Source: Zoogloeaceae bacterium (lineage in GTDB: Bacteria > Pseudomonadota > Gammaproteobacteria > Burkholderiales > Rhodocyclaceae). From it: a stretch of 64,000 bases of DNA. The number at the start of each line of letters is the position of its first letter. The stretch's first letter is position 1. The translations under genes were made by a program, and so were the position numbers. This document shows, one piece after another, positions 44,440-55,452 of the stretch. The stretch is taken from assembly GCA_016791005.1 (NCBI GenBank), contig JAEUNY010000173.1:1-64000 (forward strand), read 5' to 3'. The notes beneath the pieces are model-generated. The model ran no database searches. It saw nothing but the letters and a program-made list of their open reading frames with translations, and was not told the DNA's origin.

Positions 44440-47406
44440 ATGAAGCGCATGCTTTTTAATGCGACGCAGGCCGAAGAACTGCGCGTCGCGATCGTGGATG
44501 GTCAGAAACTGATCGACCTCGATATCGAATCGGCCACCAAGGAACAACGCAAGAGCAACATTTACAAGGCGGTAATCACCCGCCTTGAGCCCAGTCTGGA
44601 AGCTGCCTTCGTCGATTATGGCGCCGAGCGGCATGGCTTTCTGCCGTTCAAGGAGATCGCCAAGAGTTACCTGGCCCAGAACGGCGAAGGGGGGCGTCCC
44701 CGCGTTCAGGACGCGCTCTCCGTCGGGCAGGAGCTCATTGTCCAGGTCGAGAAGGATGAAAGGGGAAACAAGGGCGCCGCCCTCACCACTTTCATCAGTC
44801 TGGCCGGCCGTTACCTGGTACTGATGCCGAACAACCCGCGGGGCGGCGGCGTCTCCCGCCGCGTGGAAGGGGATGAGCGGACCGAGCTCCGGGAGGTCAT
44901 GGACCAGCTCGAAGTACCTGCGGGCATGAGTCTCATCGCCCGCACCGCGGCCATCGGCCGGGCGGCCGAAGAACTCCAGTGGGACCTGAACTACCTCCTT
45001 CAGCTTTGGCGAGCGATTGACGGCGCGGCCCAGGCGCAGAACGGCGCCTTCCTCATCTATCAGGAAGGCAGCCTGGTGATCCGGGCGATCCGCGATTATT
45101 TCCAGCCGGACATCGGCGAAATTCTGGTCGATACCGATGACGTGTATGAGCAGGCGCGCCAGTTCATGGCCCACGTCATGCCGCAGAACGTCAACCGGGT
45201 GAAGCCCTATCGGGACGACGTTCCGCTCTTCTCCCGGTTCCAGATCGAACATCAGATCGAATCGGCCTATTCCCGCCAGGTCACCCTCCCCTCCGGTGGC
45301 GCCATCGTCATCGATCACACCGAGGCCTTGGTGTCGATCGACGTGAACTCCGGCCGTTCCACGCGGGGAGCGGATATCGAGGACACCGCCCTCAAGACCA
45401 ACCTGGAAGCGGCAGACGAGTTGGCCCGCCAACTGCGTTTGCGCGACCTGGGCGGCCTCATCGTCATCGACTTCATCGACATGGAGTCCGCCAAGAACCA
45501 GCGGGAGGTGGAGAACCGCCTGCGCGATTCCCTCCGCCATGATCGCGCCCGGGTACAGATGGGCAAGATCAGCCGCTTCGGGCTACTCGAACTGTCGCGC
45601 CAGCGCCTGCGCCCGGCCCTGGCGGAAACCAGCTACATCCCCTGCCCCCGCTGCAACGGCACCGGCCACATCCGTTCGACCGAGTCTTCAGCGCTCCACA
45701 TTCTGCGGATCCTCGAAGAGGAGGCCATGAAGGAAAACACGGGTGCGGTGCACGTTCAGGTGCCCGTGGATGTGGCCACCTTCCTGCTCAACGAAAAGCG
45801 CGTGGACATCGCCCGTATCGAGATGCGGCACAAGATCAATTTGATCCTGATTCCCAACCGTCACCTCGAGACCCCGCAGCACGAAATTGTTCGCCTGCGC
45901 CACGATCAGTTGAATCAGGACGATTCCCATCTTCCGAGCTACAAGATGGTCGAAAAGCCGGAAGACAGCACTTACAAGCTGCCCACGGCCGCCGGTGAAA
46001 GCCGGCCGGCTCGGCCCGAAGCTGCGGTCAAGGGCATCGCTCGGGACCAGCCGGCCCCGATTGTCGAGCCCCGCCCCACGCCGGTGGCGGCGGCCCCGGC
46101 CGAAGTTCCCCAGGGCCTCTTCGCCCGCATCATGGCTTTCTTCAAGGGCACCGCAGCCCCCGCTTCCGTGCCGGCCACCGCCGCTCCGACGCCGTCGAGT
46201 CGGAAAGAGGGCGCAGGCCGACCCCGCGGCGAAGGTTCCGGCAACCGACGTTCCCAGGGCGGCCGTAACCGGCGTAGCGAGGGCTCACGGGAAGAGGAGC
46301 GCGGCGAACGGAGCGAGCGCACAGAACGGCCCGCCAACGCAGAACGCCCTGAGCGTGGCGAACGCAGCGAGCGGGCAGCCCGTCCGGAACGCGGTGAGCG
46401 CACCCAACGCACCTCCCCCAAGATCGAGGCGGCCACCCTCATCGAACAGGACCGGGCTGAACGCCAGGAACGGCCTGAGCGTACACCTCGCAGCGAGGCG
46501 CCCAAAGCGGAAGGCGCCCAGGAAGGCCGCCAGGGCTCCCGCCAGCAAGGGCGTGCCGGCCTGAAGCAGATACGTGAGGAAAAGGCCACGGAAGCCGTTT
46601 CACCCGAAGTTGCGCCGACGCCAGAAGTGAGTGGCACGGAGGAAGCGGCCCTGGTCGAGGGATCCGCCAACGCCGAGGGATCCAATGGCAACCGCCGTCG
46701 GCGCAGCCGCAATCGCAATCGCCGGTCTGACGGCACAGCGGTGGCCGCGGGCGCTGAGGCTTTCGCGAGCGAAGGGCCCGGCGAGGCCTCGGAACCTGAG
46801 GCAAGCCCGGCGGCCGGAGAAGAAGTGGCAAGCGAGGCGTCGGATGCCGTGCCAATTGCCACGGTAGCACCTCCCGTCGGCTCCACCGAGATCCCGGTGG
46901 TGGCGGAAGCGGCCTCGACGGCCGCAGCCGTACCGGCACTGCTGGACGTCGAAGCCGAAGCGCCGGCGGCTCCTCAGGTCGTCGAGGATCCGGCCCTGAT
47001 GGCGCCCCCCGCCCCGATCGAGGAGGCCCCACCAGCCCCGATCGCAGAGGGAGTCGCGGTTGAGCCCGCCGCCGAAATCCCAGTCCCCCAGGAAGAGGCC
47101 CCAGTCGCTGCGCACTTAGAAGCCGATGAGCTGCCCGCCGCCAGTCTGGAGATGGTCCAAGCATCGGCGGCTGTGGAACCTTCCGTGCTCGAAGCCGTGC
47201 CGGAGCCCCAACCCACTCCGACACCGCCCCTGGATTTGAGCCGCTACCTGGTCGATGCCGAGTTGCAGATCGTCGAGACACGGCCCGACGCGGTGACGCC
47301 TTCTCCGGCCATGGAGCCCCCGGCCAAACCGGTCGGCCGCCGCCCCCGGCCAAGCCGCAACGCCGCCGACGAGCCTATGGTGCAGATTGAGACCCAGAAC
47401 AAGTAA
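44440..47406 (+). CDS. rne: Ribonuclease E
   Basis: 988 residues from ATG at 44440 ([15 protein letters not shown]). The N-terminal catalytic half has an S1 domain (about 35-120), the 5'-sensor and DNase I-like domains with catalytic acids in [11 protein letters not shown] and IDFIDMES, and the Zn-link CPRCNGTGH at 402-410 (Cys402 and Cys405). From about residue 510 the protein becomes the unstructured degradosome scaffold: an Arg/Glu-rich segment (about 585-700) with repeats of the [11 protein letters not shown] type, then a long Ala/Pro/Glu-rich tail ending [10 protein letters not shown]. It initiates mRNA decay and processes rRNA and tRNA. A terminator follows at 47448. Confidence 0.96.
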   Translation: MKRMLFNATQAEELRVAIVDGQKLIDLDIESATKEQRKSNIYKAVITRLEPSLEAAFVDYGAERHGFLPFKEIAKSYLAQNGEGGRPRVQDALSVGQELIVQVEKDERGNKGAALTTFISLAGRYLVLMPNNPRGGGVSRRVEGDERTELREVMDQLEVPAGMSLIARTAAIGRAAEELQWDLNYLLQLWRAIDGAAQAQNGAFLIYQEGSLVIRAIRDYFQPDIGEILVDTDDVYEQARQFMAHVMPQNVNRVKPYRDDVPLFSRFQIEHQIESAYSRQVTLPSGGAIVIDHTEALVSIDVNSGRSTRGADIEDTALKTNLEAADELARQLRLRDLGGLIVIDFIDMESAKNQREVENRLRDSLRHDRARVQMGKISRFGLLELSRQRLRPALAETSYIPCPRCNGTGHIRSTESSALHILRILEEEAMKENTGAVHVQVPVDVATFLLNEKRVDIARIEMRHKINLILIPNRHLETPQHEIVRLRHDQLNQDDSHLPSYKMVEKPEDSTYKLPTAAGESRPARPEAAVKGIARDQPAPIVEPRPTPVAAAPAEVPQGLFARIMAFFKGTAAPASVPATAAPTPSSRKEGAGRPRGEGSGNRRSQGGRNRRSEGSREEERGERSERTERPANAERPERGERSERAARPERGERTQRTSPKIEAATLIEQDRAERQERPERTPRSEAPKAEGAQEGRQGSRQQGRAGLKQIREEKATEAVSPEVAPTPEVSGTEEAALVEGSANAEGSNGNRRRRSRNRNRRSDGTAVAAGAEAFASEGPGEASEPEASPAAGEEVASEASDAVPIATVAPPVGSTEIPVVAEAASTAAAVPALLDVEAEAPAAPQVVEDPALMAPPAPIEEAPPAPIAEGVAVEPAAEIPVPQEEAPVAAHLEADELPAASLEMVQASAAVEPSVLEAVPEPQPTPTPPLDLSRYLVDAELQIVETRPDAVTPSPAMEPPAKPVGRRPRPSRNAADEPMVQIETQNK

Positions 47407-47447
47407 TTCGCTGCCGGACTCCTCGGGAGCACTGTTCTAAATGATGA

Positions 47448-47477
47448 GGGGCCGCGTCAAGCGGCCCCTGTTTTTGT
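47448..47477 (+). terminator. Intrinsic terminator after rne
   Basis: GGGGCCGC (47448-47455), loop GTCAA and GCGGCCCC (47461-47468) are followed by TGTTTTTG. The 8-bp stem is perfect. Confidence 0.85.
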
Positions 47478-47562
47478 GTGCCCAGACCAGGATGGCATAC
47501 GGTTGTCCAGAGGGTTGTCCAGAGAAAATTGCGGCAGCCCGGATGGGAAGGCCCTCTTCCTC

Positions 47563-48114
47563 TCAGCTCTCCGGGGGTCGTAGCACCTCCCCTTCAAGGT
47601 GCTTGATCAAGCCTGCCACCCCTTCCTCGCAGAGGTCCAATACCCGTTCGAAACCCTTGGGTGCCCCGTAGTAAGGATCGGGGACATCTTCTTCTTCACG
47701 CCCCGGCACGAAGCTGAGAAACATGCGGACCTTGGTCTGATAGACCGGCGGGCTACGCCGCAGGAGGGCCTCCCGATGCCCCTGGTCCATGGCGAGGAGG
47801 AGATCGAAGCGCGGGTAATCCAGCGCCTCTACCGCCCGCGCCCGCTGACGGGAAAGGTCGTATCCCCGGGCCATGGCCGCCTTCTGGGTCCGCATATCCG
47901 GGGCCTCGCCCACATGGAAAGACTGAATGCCGGCGGATTCGACCTCAATCAGTTCCGCCAGCCCCAGCTCCCGCAGCCGGTGGCGCGCCACGCCTTCGGC
48001 GGTGGGCGATCGGCAGATGTTGCCGGAACAGACAAACAAGATGCGATAGCGTGGCTCGACTTTACCGCGGCCCTGGCGGCGCAGCCATTCCACCCAAGCT
48101 TTTGCCCTCATCAT
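47563..48114 (-). CDS. Low-molecular-weight protein tyrosine phosphatase
   Basis: 183 residues. The P-loop CSGNICRS (C-x5-R; Cys29, Arg35) and the general-acid loop DVPDPYYG are both present, so the enzyme should be active. A 20-residue basic N-terminal extension precedes the usual start of the fold; a shorter start is possible. Substrates of such phosphatases include tyrosine kinases of capsule synthesis and arginine-phosphorylated proteins, but none is encoded nearby. Its ATG overlaps the uvrB stop (ATGA). Confidence 0.9.
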   Translation of the reverse strand: MMRAKAWVEWLRRQGRGKVEPRYRILFVCSGNICRSPTAEGVARHRLRELGLAELIEVESAGIQSFHVGEAPDMRTQKAAMARGYDLSRQRARAVEALDYPRFDLLLAMDQGHREALLRRSPPVYQTKVRMFLSFVPGREEEDVPDPYYGAPKGFERVLDLCEEGVAGLIKHLEGEVLRPPES

Positions 48115-50180
48115 GATGACTGGCTCCCGTGCTGGTCAGCGCCGAACGCCTGCTGGCGGAGGCGGAAGAGCTCGTCTCGGACACTGGCCGCTTTTTCGAA
48201 TTCGAGATTCCTTGCGTGCTCGAGCATGGCTTTCTCCAGGCGCTTGATGGCCTTGGCCAGGGCCTTTTCATCCAGCAGCGCGTAATCCGGCCCCGCCGAC
48301 TCCTCGGGGCCCGCCTTTGCTGGCGCCTCATAGACGCCATCGATGATGTCCTTGACCCGCTTGATCACCGTCTTGGGACGAATGCCCCAGGTCTCGTTGA
48401 ACTCCATTTGGCGTCGGCGCCGCCTCTCGGTTTCCTCCATCGCACGGCGAATGGAGCCGGTCACCGTGTCCGCGTAGAGGATTGCCGTCCCATTGATGTG
48501 CCGCGCCGCCCGGCCAATGGTCTGGATGAGACTCCGCTCGGAACGCAGAAAGCCCTCCTTGTCGGCATCGAGGATGGCCACCAAGCTCACCTCCGGAATA
48601 TCCAGCCCCTCCCGTAGGAGGTTGATGCCCACCAGCACGTCAAAGGTGCCGATACGTAGATCCCGGATGATCTCCACCCGCTCGACGGTATCGATATCCG
48701 AATGCAAGTACCGCACCCGAACGCCGTTCTCGGTCAGATAGTCGGTCAGATCCTCGGCCATCCGCTTGGTCAGCACCGTCACCAGAACCCGCTCCCCCGC
48801 ACCCACGCGGACCTTGATGGTGGTCAGGAGGTCATCGACCTGGGTGGACGCCGGCCGCAACTCGACATCGGGATCGACCAGACCAGTGGGCCGCACCACC
48901 TGCTCGACGACCTGGCCCTGATGGTTCGCCTCGTAATCCGCTGGCGTGGCGGAGACGAAAATGGTCTGAGGCATCAAGCGTTCGAATTCATCGAACTTCA
49001 AGGGACGATTATCGAGGGCAGAGGGAAGTCGAAAGCCGTATTCAACGAGATTTTCCTTGCGCGAACGGTCACCTTTGTACATGCCGCCCACCTGGGGAAT
49101 GGTCACGTGGGACTCGTCGATGAAGAGAAGTGCATCGGCAGGCAGATAGTCGATTAGCGTCGGTGGCGGCTCGCCGGCGCTGCGCCCGGAAAGGTGACGG
49201 GAGTAGTTTTCGATTCCCTTGCAAAAGCCCAGTTCGGACAGCATTTCAAGGTCGAACCGGGTTCTCTGCTCGACCCTCTGGGCTTCAACGAGTTTGCCAC
49301 CCCGCTGGAAAACCTCGATCCGGTCCCGCAACTCCTCCTTGATCGCCTCGATGGCCCGCAGTACCGTGGCTCGGGGCGTCACATAGTGGCTGGACGGATA
49401 AACGGTGTAACGCAGCACGCGCTGCCGCAGATGACCTGTCAGAGGATCAAATAGGGTGAGGTGCTCGATTTCGTCATCGAACATCTCGACCCGCAGGGCC
49501 AGTTCCGCGCTTTCCGCCGGAAAGATATCAATCACATCGCCCCGAACGCGGAATGTGCCGCGCTGGAAGTCGATGTCCGCGCGGGAGTACTGCATCGCCA
49601 CCAGACGCTGAATCACGTCTCGATGGGCCACCCGCTCGCCTTCACGGAGATGCAGAATCATGGCGTGGTAGTCCACCGGGTCCCCAATCCCATAGATGCA
49701 CGAAACGGTCGCCACGATGACGACGTCACGGCGCTCCATCAAGCTCTTGGTGGCGGAAAGCCGCATCTGCTCGATGTGCTCGTTGATGCTGGAATCCTTT
49801 TCGATGAAAAGGTCCCGGGACGGAACGTAGGCTTCCGGCTGGTAGTAATCGTAGTAACTGACAAAATACTCCACCGCATTGTCCGGAAAGAACTCCCGGA
49901 ATTCCGAGTAGAGTTGGGCGGCGAGGGTTTTGTTTGGCGCGAGGACCAATGCCGGCCGGCCGCACCGGGCAATCACGTTGGCCATGGTGAAGGTCTTGCC
50001 GGACCCTGTGACGCCAAGAAGGGTCTGGAAAGACAAGCCGTCGCCCAGGCCCTCGGTCAGCCGCCGAATGGCTTCGGGTTGATCACCCGCCGGCTCAAAG
50101 GGCTGCGCTAGGTGGAATGGGCTACCCTCGTAACTCACTCTTTGGACGGGAGACGATTCGCTGCCCGCTGCTACGCTCAT
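48111..50180 (-). CDS. uvrB: Excinuclease ABC subunit B
   Basis: 689 residues. The Walker A GVTGSGKT is at 56-63. The beta-hairpin that clamps DNA is around 108-120 ([12 protein letters not shown]), helicase motifs lie in the middle, and a C-terminal UVR motif ([21 protein letters not shown]) binds UvrC. It is the damage-verification helicase of nucleotide excision repair. I checked the upstream region for a LexA box and saw none of good quality. Confidence 0.97.
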   Translation of the reverse strand: MSVAAGSESSPVQRVSYEGSPFHLAQPFEPAGDQPEAIRRLTEGLGDGLSFQTLLGVTGSGKTFTMANVIARCGRPALVLAPNKTLAAQLYSEFREFFPDNAVEYFVSYYDYYQPEAYVPSRDLFIEKDSSINEHIEQMRLSATKSLMERRDVVIVATVSCIYGIGDPVDYHAMILHLREGERVAHRDVIQRLVAMQYSRADIDFQRGTFRVRGDVIDIFPAESAELALRVEMFDDEIEHLTLFDPLTGHLRQRVLRYTVYPSSHYVTPRATVLRAIEAIKEELRDRIEVFQRGGKLVEAQRVEQRTRFDLEMLSELGFCKGIENYSRHLSGRSAGEPPPTLIDYLPADALLFIDESHVTIPQVGGMYKGDRSRKENLVEYGFRLPSALDNRPLKFDEFERLMPQTIFVSATPADYEANHQGQVVEQVVRPTGLVDPDVELRPASTQVDDLLTTIKVRVGAGERVLVTVLTKRMAEDLTDYLTENGVRVRYLHSDIDTVERVEIIRDLRIGTFDVLVGINLLREGLDIPEVSLVAILDADKEGFLRSERSLIQTIGRAARHINGTAILYADTVTGSIRRAMEETERRRRRQMEFNETWGIRPKTVIKRVKDIIDGVYEAPAKAGPEESAGPDYALLDEKALAKAIKRLEKAMLEHARNLEFEKAASVRDELFRLRQQAFGADQHGSQSS

Positions 50181-50327
50181 GATAAAATTCCGCCCCTAAG
50201 ATTCCGGCCCCGCTCCGCATCAAAGGGGAAAGGCCTGAAGTTGACTGCGTGATTTTCCCCTCCAGACCCCCCGGCCGCCAAATCCGATTTGCCCTGGAGC
50301 GAGATTTCCAACCATCTGGAGTTGTCC

Positions 50328-51539
50328 ATGCCCGCATCGATTTTCGCCAATGTCGAAATGGCCCCCCGCGATCCGATCCTCGGCCTCAACGAGGCCTACA
50401 ATGCCGACACCCGGGCGGAAAAGGTGAATCTCGGAGTCGGCGTCTACTACGATGACGGTGGAAAGATCCCGCTTCTTGCCGCGGTGAGGGAAGCAGAAAA
50501 AGTTCGCTTGGCGGCCATGCCGCCCCGTGGCTACCAGCCCATTGAGGGCCCCGCCGGCTATAACCAGGCGGTTCAGCAACTCCTCTTTGGCAATGATTCC
50601 CCCCTTCTCGCCAATGGCCAGGTGATCACCATCCAGGCGCTGGGCGGCACGGGGGCGCTGAAGGTCGGTGCCGACTACCTGAAGCGCCTCCTCCCCAACG
50701 CCAAGGTCTATATCTCCGACCCGAGTTGGGAAAACCATCGCGCGCTTTTTGAATTCGCCGGCTTCACCGTCGAAACCTATCCATACTACGAGCCGGTCAC
50801 CCGCGGAGTCGATTTCGTCGCGATGAAGGCCCGGCTTGAAGGACTGGATGCCGGTTCCATCGTCCTCCTTCACGCGTGTTGCCACAATCCCACTGGCGCC
50901 GATCTCCGCGACGACCAATGGCAGGAAGTGGTGGGAATTTGCCGCGAACGCGGTCTAGTCCCTTTCCTCGACATGGCATACCAGGGTTTTGCTGACGGAA
51001 TCGAGCCCGATGCCGTCGCTGTGCGCGCCTTCGCAGCCTCTGGCCTGCAATTTGTCATTTCAAGCTCTTTTTCCAAGAGCTTTTCCCTCTACGGCGAACG
51101 GGTCGGCGCACTGTCGGTCGTCACCGCCAGCAAAGACGAATCCGCCCGCGTCCTTTCGCAAATCAGACGCGTCATCCGTACCAACTATTCCAACCCCCCG
51201 ACCCACGGGGGCGCCGTCGTCGCGGCGGTGTTAGCCTCCCCAGAGCTGATGGCGATGTGGCAATCAGAATTGGCCGCCATGCGGGACCGGATCCGCGCAA
51301 TGCGCACCGGTCTTGTCGACGCCCTGAAAGCCGAGGGCGTCACCCAGGATTTTTCGTTTGTCGTCCAGCAGCACGGCATGTTCTCCTACACTGGACTCAC
51401 CGTAGGCCAGGTGGAGTTTCTAAAAAGCGAATTTGGGATTTACGCAGTGAGTACTGGCCGCATTTGTTTGGCTGCCTTGAATAGCCGAAACCTGGGCTAC
51501 GTCGCCCGCGCAATCGGTAGCGCCGTGAGCTCCGCCTGA
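50328..51539 (+). CDS. Aromatic/aspartate aminotransferase (AspC/TyrB type)
   Basis: 403 residues from ATG at 50328, with GGAG at 50318-50321. A class I (subgroup I-alpha) aminotransferase: the PLP-binding Lys250 lies in SSSFSKSFSLYGERVG, with ACCHNPTGADL and the NPPTHGG block also conserved. It interconverts aspartate or aromatic amino acids with their 2-oxo acids. I cannot choose between AspC and TyrB from sequence alone. Divergent from uvrB and followed by a large hairpin. Confidence 0.92.
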   Translation: MPASIFANVEMAPRDPILGLNEAYNADTRAEKVNLGVGVYYDDGGKIPLLAAVREAEKVRLAAMPPRGYQPIEGPAGYNQAVQQLLFGNDSPLLANGQVITIQALGGTGALKVGADYLKRLLPNAKVYISDPSWENHRALFEFAGFTVETYPYYEPVTRGVDFVAMKARLEGLDAGSIVLLHACCHNPTGADLRDDQWQEVVGICRERGLVPFLDMAYQGFADGIEPDAVAVRAFAASGLQFVISSSFSKSFSLYGERVGALSVVTASKDESARVLSQIRRVIRTNYSNPPTHGGAVVAAVLASPELMAMWQSELAAMRDRIRAMRTGLVDALKAEGVTQDFSFVVQQHGMFSYTGLTVGQVEFLKSEFGIYAVSTGRICLAALNSRNLGYVARAIGSAVSSA

Positions 51540-51559
51540 CGCCCGCCCCTTTCTTCAGC

Positions 51560-51597
51560 GCCCCGTGACAGGGGATTGTCCCCCTCTGTCACGGGGC
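51560..51597. repeat. Large perfect hairpin between convergent genes (REP-like)
   Basis: GCCCCGTGACAG (51560-51571) pairs fully with CTGTCACGGGGC (51586-51597), and the inner GGGA/TCCC segment can extend the stem. No T-run follows on either strand. It could be a factor-independent terminator or a REP-type palindromic repeat between the aminotransferase and NUDIX genes. Confidence 0.6.
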
Positions 51598-51699
51598 CCG
51601 CCGAGTCCGGCATGGCGATCTTCACCATTGCTCTCCCAGCGTTTCCGCAATAGCCATACCTCAATGCTGTGACGTATCACGCTCCTTGCGTCGCACCAT

Positions 51700-52278
51700 C
51701 TAGGGGGCCGTCGAACTTCCAAATTTCCCAGCCAGCTGCCGCTCTGCCCAGAAAAGTGCTGTGATGGTCTTGGAATCGGTAATGTCGCCACTCAATACCG
51801 CCTCTTCCATTTCCGTGAGCGACATCTCGACAAATTCCAGGAATTCCCCCTCGTCCCATTGGTGGCCGACATAGGTCAAGCTCTGCGCTAAAAAAATCTC
51901 TATCTTTTCATTGGAATACCCAATGCAAGGATGCATCCTTCCCAAGTATGTCCAGGACGATGCCCGGTACCCCGTCTCTTCCTCAAGTTCCCGAACAGCA
52001 CAATCCAGTGGCGATTCGTCCGGATCGATCTTACCCGCTGGAAACTCGATGAATGCCCGCCCTACCGGATAGCGGAACTGCCGCTCAAGCAGAAGCTTGC
52101 CATCGGGCATAACTGGGATCACCACCACCGCACCAGGATGTTTGACATACTCCCGAAGCGCTTCTCGCCCATCCGGACAGCGAACACGGTCCTGGAATAG
52201 ATTCAGAAACAAACCGGAATAAACCACCGCACTGCTTAATTGAACTTCCTCGAGGGTGTCTTTTTGCTCATCGTCCAT
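51700..52278 (-). CDS. NUDIX hydrolase, ADP-ribose pyrophosphatase type
   Basis: 192 residues from ATG at 52278 with an AAGGAA ribosome binding site. The Nudix box GX5EX7REUXEEXGU is complete at residues 82-104 (GKIDPDE, then RELEEETGY). The N-terminal strands and a Pro-rich PVGRAFIEFPAG lead are typical of NudF-like ADP-ribose pyrophosphatases. It hydrolyses ADP-ribose or a similar nucleoside diphosphate. It lies downstream of the nuo operon but is separated from nuoN by a strong terminator. Confidence 0.9.
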   Translation of the reverse strand: MDDEQKDTLEEVQLSSAVVYSGLFLNLFQDRVRCPDGREALREYVKHPGAVVVIPVMPDGKLLLERQFRYPVGRAFIEFPAGKIDPDESPLDCAVRELEEETGYRASSWTYLGRMHPCIGYSNEKIEIFLAQSLTYVGHQWDEGEFLEFVEMSLTEMEEAVLSGDITDSKTITALFWAERQLAGKFGSSTAP

Positions 52279-52316
52279 TTCAACTTCCTTACCGCTCCAA
52301 TACGAACTTCCCAAGC

Positions 52317-52347
52317 GAAAAAAATCAGCCCCCATACGGGGGCTGAT
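52317..52347 (-). terminator. Intrinsic terminator of the nuo operon
   Basis: On the minus strand, ATCAGCCCCC (52347-52338), a 4-nt loop and GGGGGCTGAT (52333-52324) are followed by TTTTTTT. It lies 33 nt after the nuoN stop. Confidence 0.88.
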
Positions 52348-52379
52348 GTCTTTGTTCCTTTCAGAAACGTCTGGCTAAC

Positions 52380-53846
52380 CTAGAGTGACCCAAGTAATGC
52401 GTAGGCGCAAACAGACATGAGTGCTTGGGGCATCAAACCCAGTAATGCAATCGCCAACCCGTTTGCCGACAATAGCACTCTCAAGTCCGCGGACGCACGA
52501 ATCGGTAAAGTGTCGACAGGGTCATCGAAATACATCACTTTGACTAACCTAAGGTAGTAGAACGCGCCAATCAGAGACATCAAGACGGCGAGTACGGCAA
52601 GCCAGATGTAGCCGGCGGCCACCACAGCCTGCAGCACGGCAAACTTCGCGAAGAACCCAATGAAGAAAGGGACGCCCGCCATGGAGAACATGACGATCAT
52701 CATCATCGCCGCAAACCACGGACTACGCTTGTTAAGGCCTTTGAAATCCTCAATATTCTCCGCCTCAAAACCGGCACGCGAAAGCAGTACGATGAGCCCG
52801 AAGGACGCCAGCGTCATGATCACATAGGCGACGGCATAGAACATCGCAGAGCTGTAGGCATTGAGCGCGAAATGGCGATCGCCCTCGACCACCCCGGAGA
52901 GCAGCCCCAGCAGCATGAAACCCATGTGGGAAATACCGGAATACGCAAGCATCCGCTTCAGATTCGTTTGAGCGATCGCCGCAAGATTCCCCAAGATGAT
53001 CGAGAGGACCGCAAGGAACATCAGCATGCCTTGCCACTGGTCTGCCAAATCAAACATGCCATTCACCAGCAACCGGATTGCCATGGCGAATCCTGCGAGC
53101 TTCGGTGCGGAAGCCACCAACAAAGTCACTGCAGTCGGGGCACCGTGGTAAACGTCGGGCACCCACATGTGGAAGGGCACGACACCGAGCTTGAAGGCTA
53201 AACCCGCAACGACGAACACCAGCCCAAACATCAGGACATCTTGATTGGCTGCCTGGTGGTAAATCGATTGCGCAATGCCGGTCAACTCCAGGCTGCCCGT
53301 TGCACCATAGATCATCGACATCCCGTACAGCAACAACCCGGAAGCCAACGCTCCGAGAACGAAATATTTCATGGCCGCTTCAGTCGATCGGGCCGAATCT
53401 CGCTCACAGGCCACCATGGCATAAAGCGACAGTGACAGCAGCTCAAGCCCGATGTAGAGGCTCAGCAAATGCCCGGCGGAAATCATCACCATCATGCCCA
53501 GGGTCATGTACTGGGCAAGCAGGTAATACTCGATCCGATCGAGTCCACGATCGATCAGATAACCCCGCCCGTAGAGCAGTGCGGTCGCGACCGAAAAATA
53601 AACCATTAACTTGAGTAGGTCCCCCATCAGGTCGTCGATGTACATCGTCCCGAAGGTAGTGACGACTTGCCCGTCCATCGTCCCGATGGTTATGAAGGCC
53701 GCGCCCACCAAAGTGGCTTGGGTCAGGAAATAAGCAAGACTACGCCCGGACTTCGCGAAGACCGTCACTAGGAGGGTAATCAGCGACATTCCCACCACGA
53801 ACAGCTCCGCCGCCGCTGGGTAAAAATCTGGAACGACAAAATTCAT
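52380..53846 (-). CDS. nuoN: NADH-quinone oxidoreductase subunit N
   Basis: 488 residues with about 14 membrane helices. It is an antiporter-like subunit of complex I, with the conserved Glu and Lys proton-channel residues in the membrane domain (for example in the [13 protein letters not shown] helix). It is the last gene of the E-N order and completes the membrane arm that pumps protons. Lower GC than genes before 51 kb. Confidence 0.96.
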   Translation of the reverse strand: MNFVVPDFYPAAAELFVVGMSLITLLVTVFAKSGRSLAYFLTQATLVGAAFITIGTMDGQVVTTFGTMYIDDLMGDLLKLMVYFSVATALLYGRGYLIDRGLDRIEYYLLAQYMTLGMMVMISAGHLLSLYIGLELLSLSLYAMVACERDSARSTEAAMKYFVLGALASGLLLYGMSMIYGATGSLELTGIAQSIYHQAANQDVLMFGLVFVVAGLAFKLGVVPFHMWVPDVYHGAPTAVTLLVASAPKLAGFAMAIRLLVNGMFDLADQWQGMLMFLAVLSIILGNLAAIAQTNLKRMLAYSGISHMGFMLLGLLSGVVEGDRHFALNAYSSAMFYAVAYVIMTLASFGLIVLLSRAGFEAENIEDFKGLNKRSPWFAAMMMIVMFSMAGVPFFIGFFAKFAVLQAVVAAGYIWLAVLAVLMSLIGAFYYLRLVKVMYFDDPVDTLPIRASADLRVLLSANGLAIALLGLMPQALMSVCAYALLGSL

Positions 53847-53883
53847 GGAGAGTCAATTCCTATTTATTAGCCTGGGATCGGCA

Positions 53884-55365
53884 TCAAAGCTTGCTATTGC
53901 CGACATGCTGAAGCAAATCCGCTACGGACGCATGCATCACCTCGGTAAAGGGAAATGGATAGATCCCCATTGCCAAGACGCAAAGCGCCAGGATGCCAAG
54001 GAACAGAAATTCACGCCCGTTCAGGTCTTCCAGCTCTTCGACGTGGTGATTGCCCACCGCTCCGAACACGACTCGCTTGTACATCCAGAGGGTGTAAGCG
54101 GCGCCGAGGATCAGTGTCGTCGTAGCAGCGAAGGCCACCCAGAAGTTGAACTGAACTGCGCCCAAAGCAACCATGAACTCACCCACGAAGCCGCTCGTAC
54201 CCGGGAGTCCAGAATTCGCCATCGCGAAGAGCATGAAGAGAGCGGCAAACTTTGGCATCTTGTTCACCACGCCACCGTAATCCGCAATCTGTCGGCTGTG
54301 CACCCGGTCGTAGAGCACCCCGATACAGAGGAACATTGCGCCTGAGACGAAACCGTGGGAAATCATCTGAATCAGAGCGCCTTCGACGCCAAGCGGATTC
54401 ATCATGAAAAAGCCGAGCGTCACAAAACCCATATGTGAGATCGAGGAATAAGCCACCAGCTTTTTCATATCGGCTTGCACAAGGGCAACAAAGCCGATGT
54501 AAATGACCGCGACCAGCGACAAGCCAATCACGATCGGCGCCATGGCAATCGACGCATCCGGGGCGATCGGGAGGGAGAAGCGGAGGAAACCGTAAGCTCC
54601 CAACTTCAAGCCGATGGCAGCAAGTACAACTGAGCCGCCTGTGGGCGCCTCAACGTGGGCGTCCGGCAACCATGTATGGACCGGCCACATAGGCACCTTG
54701 ACCGCAAAGGACGCAAACATTGCCCAGAAGACAAGTACTTGCGCATCCATTCCAAACTTGAGTTGATGCCAGTCCAAGACATTGAAACTTCCCCCAGATT
54801 CCATAAACAGGTAGAGGAAAGAAACCAACATCAGCAGCGAACCAAGCAAGGTGTAGAGAAAGAACTTGATCGCAGCATAGACCCGATTCGGACCTCCCCA
54901 GATACCAATGATTAGGTAGAGGGGGATCAGCGATGCCTCGAAGAAAACATAAAAAAGGATGCCATCGAGGGCCGAAAAAATCCCATTCAAGAGGCCGGAC
55001 ATAATCAAGAACGCGGCCATATACTGCGCCACTTTTTCCTGAATCACTTCCCATCCTGCAATCACCACCATCACGGTGATAAACGCGTTTAGCAAGATGA
55101 ACAAAACAGAAATGCCATCAACACCCAAGTAGTAATTGATGTTGAAACGCGGTACCCACGGCGCGAGCTCAACGAACTGCATTCCCCCTTGGCTGACATC
55201 AAATCCGGTGTAGAGGGGAATGGTCACGAGGAAACCAGCAATCGCCGCAACCAGGGCGAACAACCGGGCCATCGGAGCATTCTTGTCCGAACCGGTGGCC
55301 AGGGTGATGATTCCGCCGAGTATCGGCACCCAGATTGCCAGGCTTAGGAAAGGCGTTCCCGTCAT
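53884..55365 (-). CDS. nuoM: NADH-quinone oxidoreductase subunit M
   Basis: 493 residues with about 14 membrane helices of the antiporter-like family; FFEASLIPLYLIIGIWGG holds the conserved Glu and the central KVPMWPVHTWLPDAHVEAP holds the conserved Lys. A proton-pumping subunit of complex I. It lies 37 nt upstream of nuoN. Confidence 0.97.
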   Translation of the reverse strand: MTGTPFLSLAIWVPILGGIITLATGSDKNAPMARLFALVAAIAGFLVTIPLYTGFDVSQGGMQFVELAPWVPRFNINYYLGVDGISVLFILLNAFITVMVVIAGWEVIQEKVAQYMAAFLIMSGLLNGIFSALDGILFYVFFEASLIPLYLIIGIWGGPNRVYAAIKFFLYTLLGSLLMLVSFLYLFMESGGSFNVLDWHQLKFGMDAQVLVFWAMFASFAVKVPMWPVHTWLPDAHVEAPTGGSVVLAAIGLKLGAYGFLRFSLPIAPDASIAMAPIVIGLSLVAVIYIGFVALVQADMKKLVAYSSISHMGFVTLGFFMMNPLGVEGALIQMISHGFVSGAMFLCIGVLYDRVHSRQIADYGGVVNKMPKFAALFMLFAMANSGLPGTSGFVGEFMVALGAVQFNFWVAFAATTTLILGAAYTLWMYKRVVFGAVGNHHVEELEDLNGREFLFLGILALCVLAMGIYPFPFTEVMHASVADLLQHVGNSKL

Positions 55366-55452
55366 GTTTGTATTGATCCGCTAATCGCGCCCCAGGGGCG
55401 AAAAATTTCGAAAAGAATCACTGACCCTTTGCGAGCAACCGTACGTTTGCCA

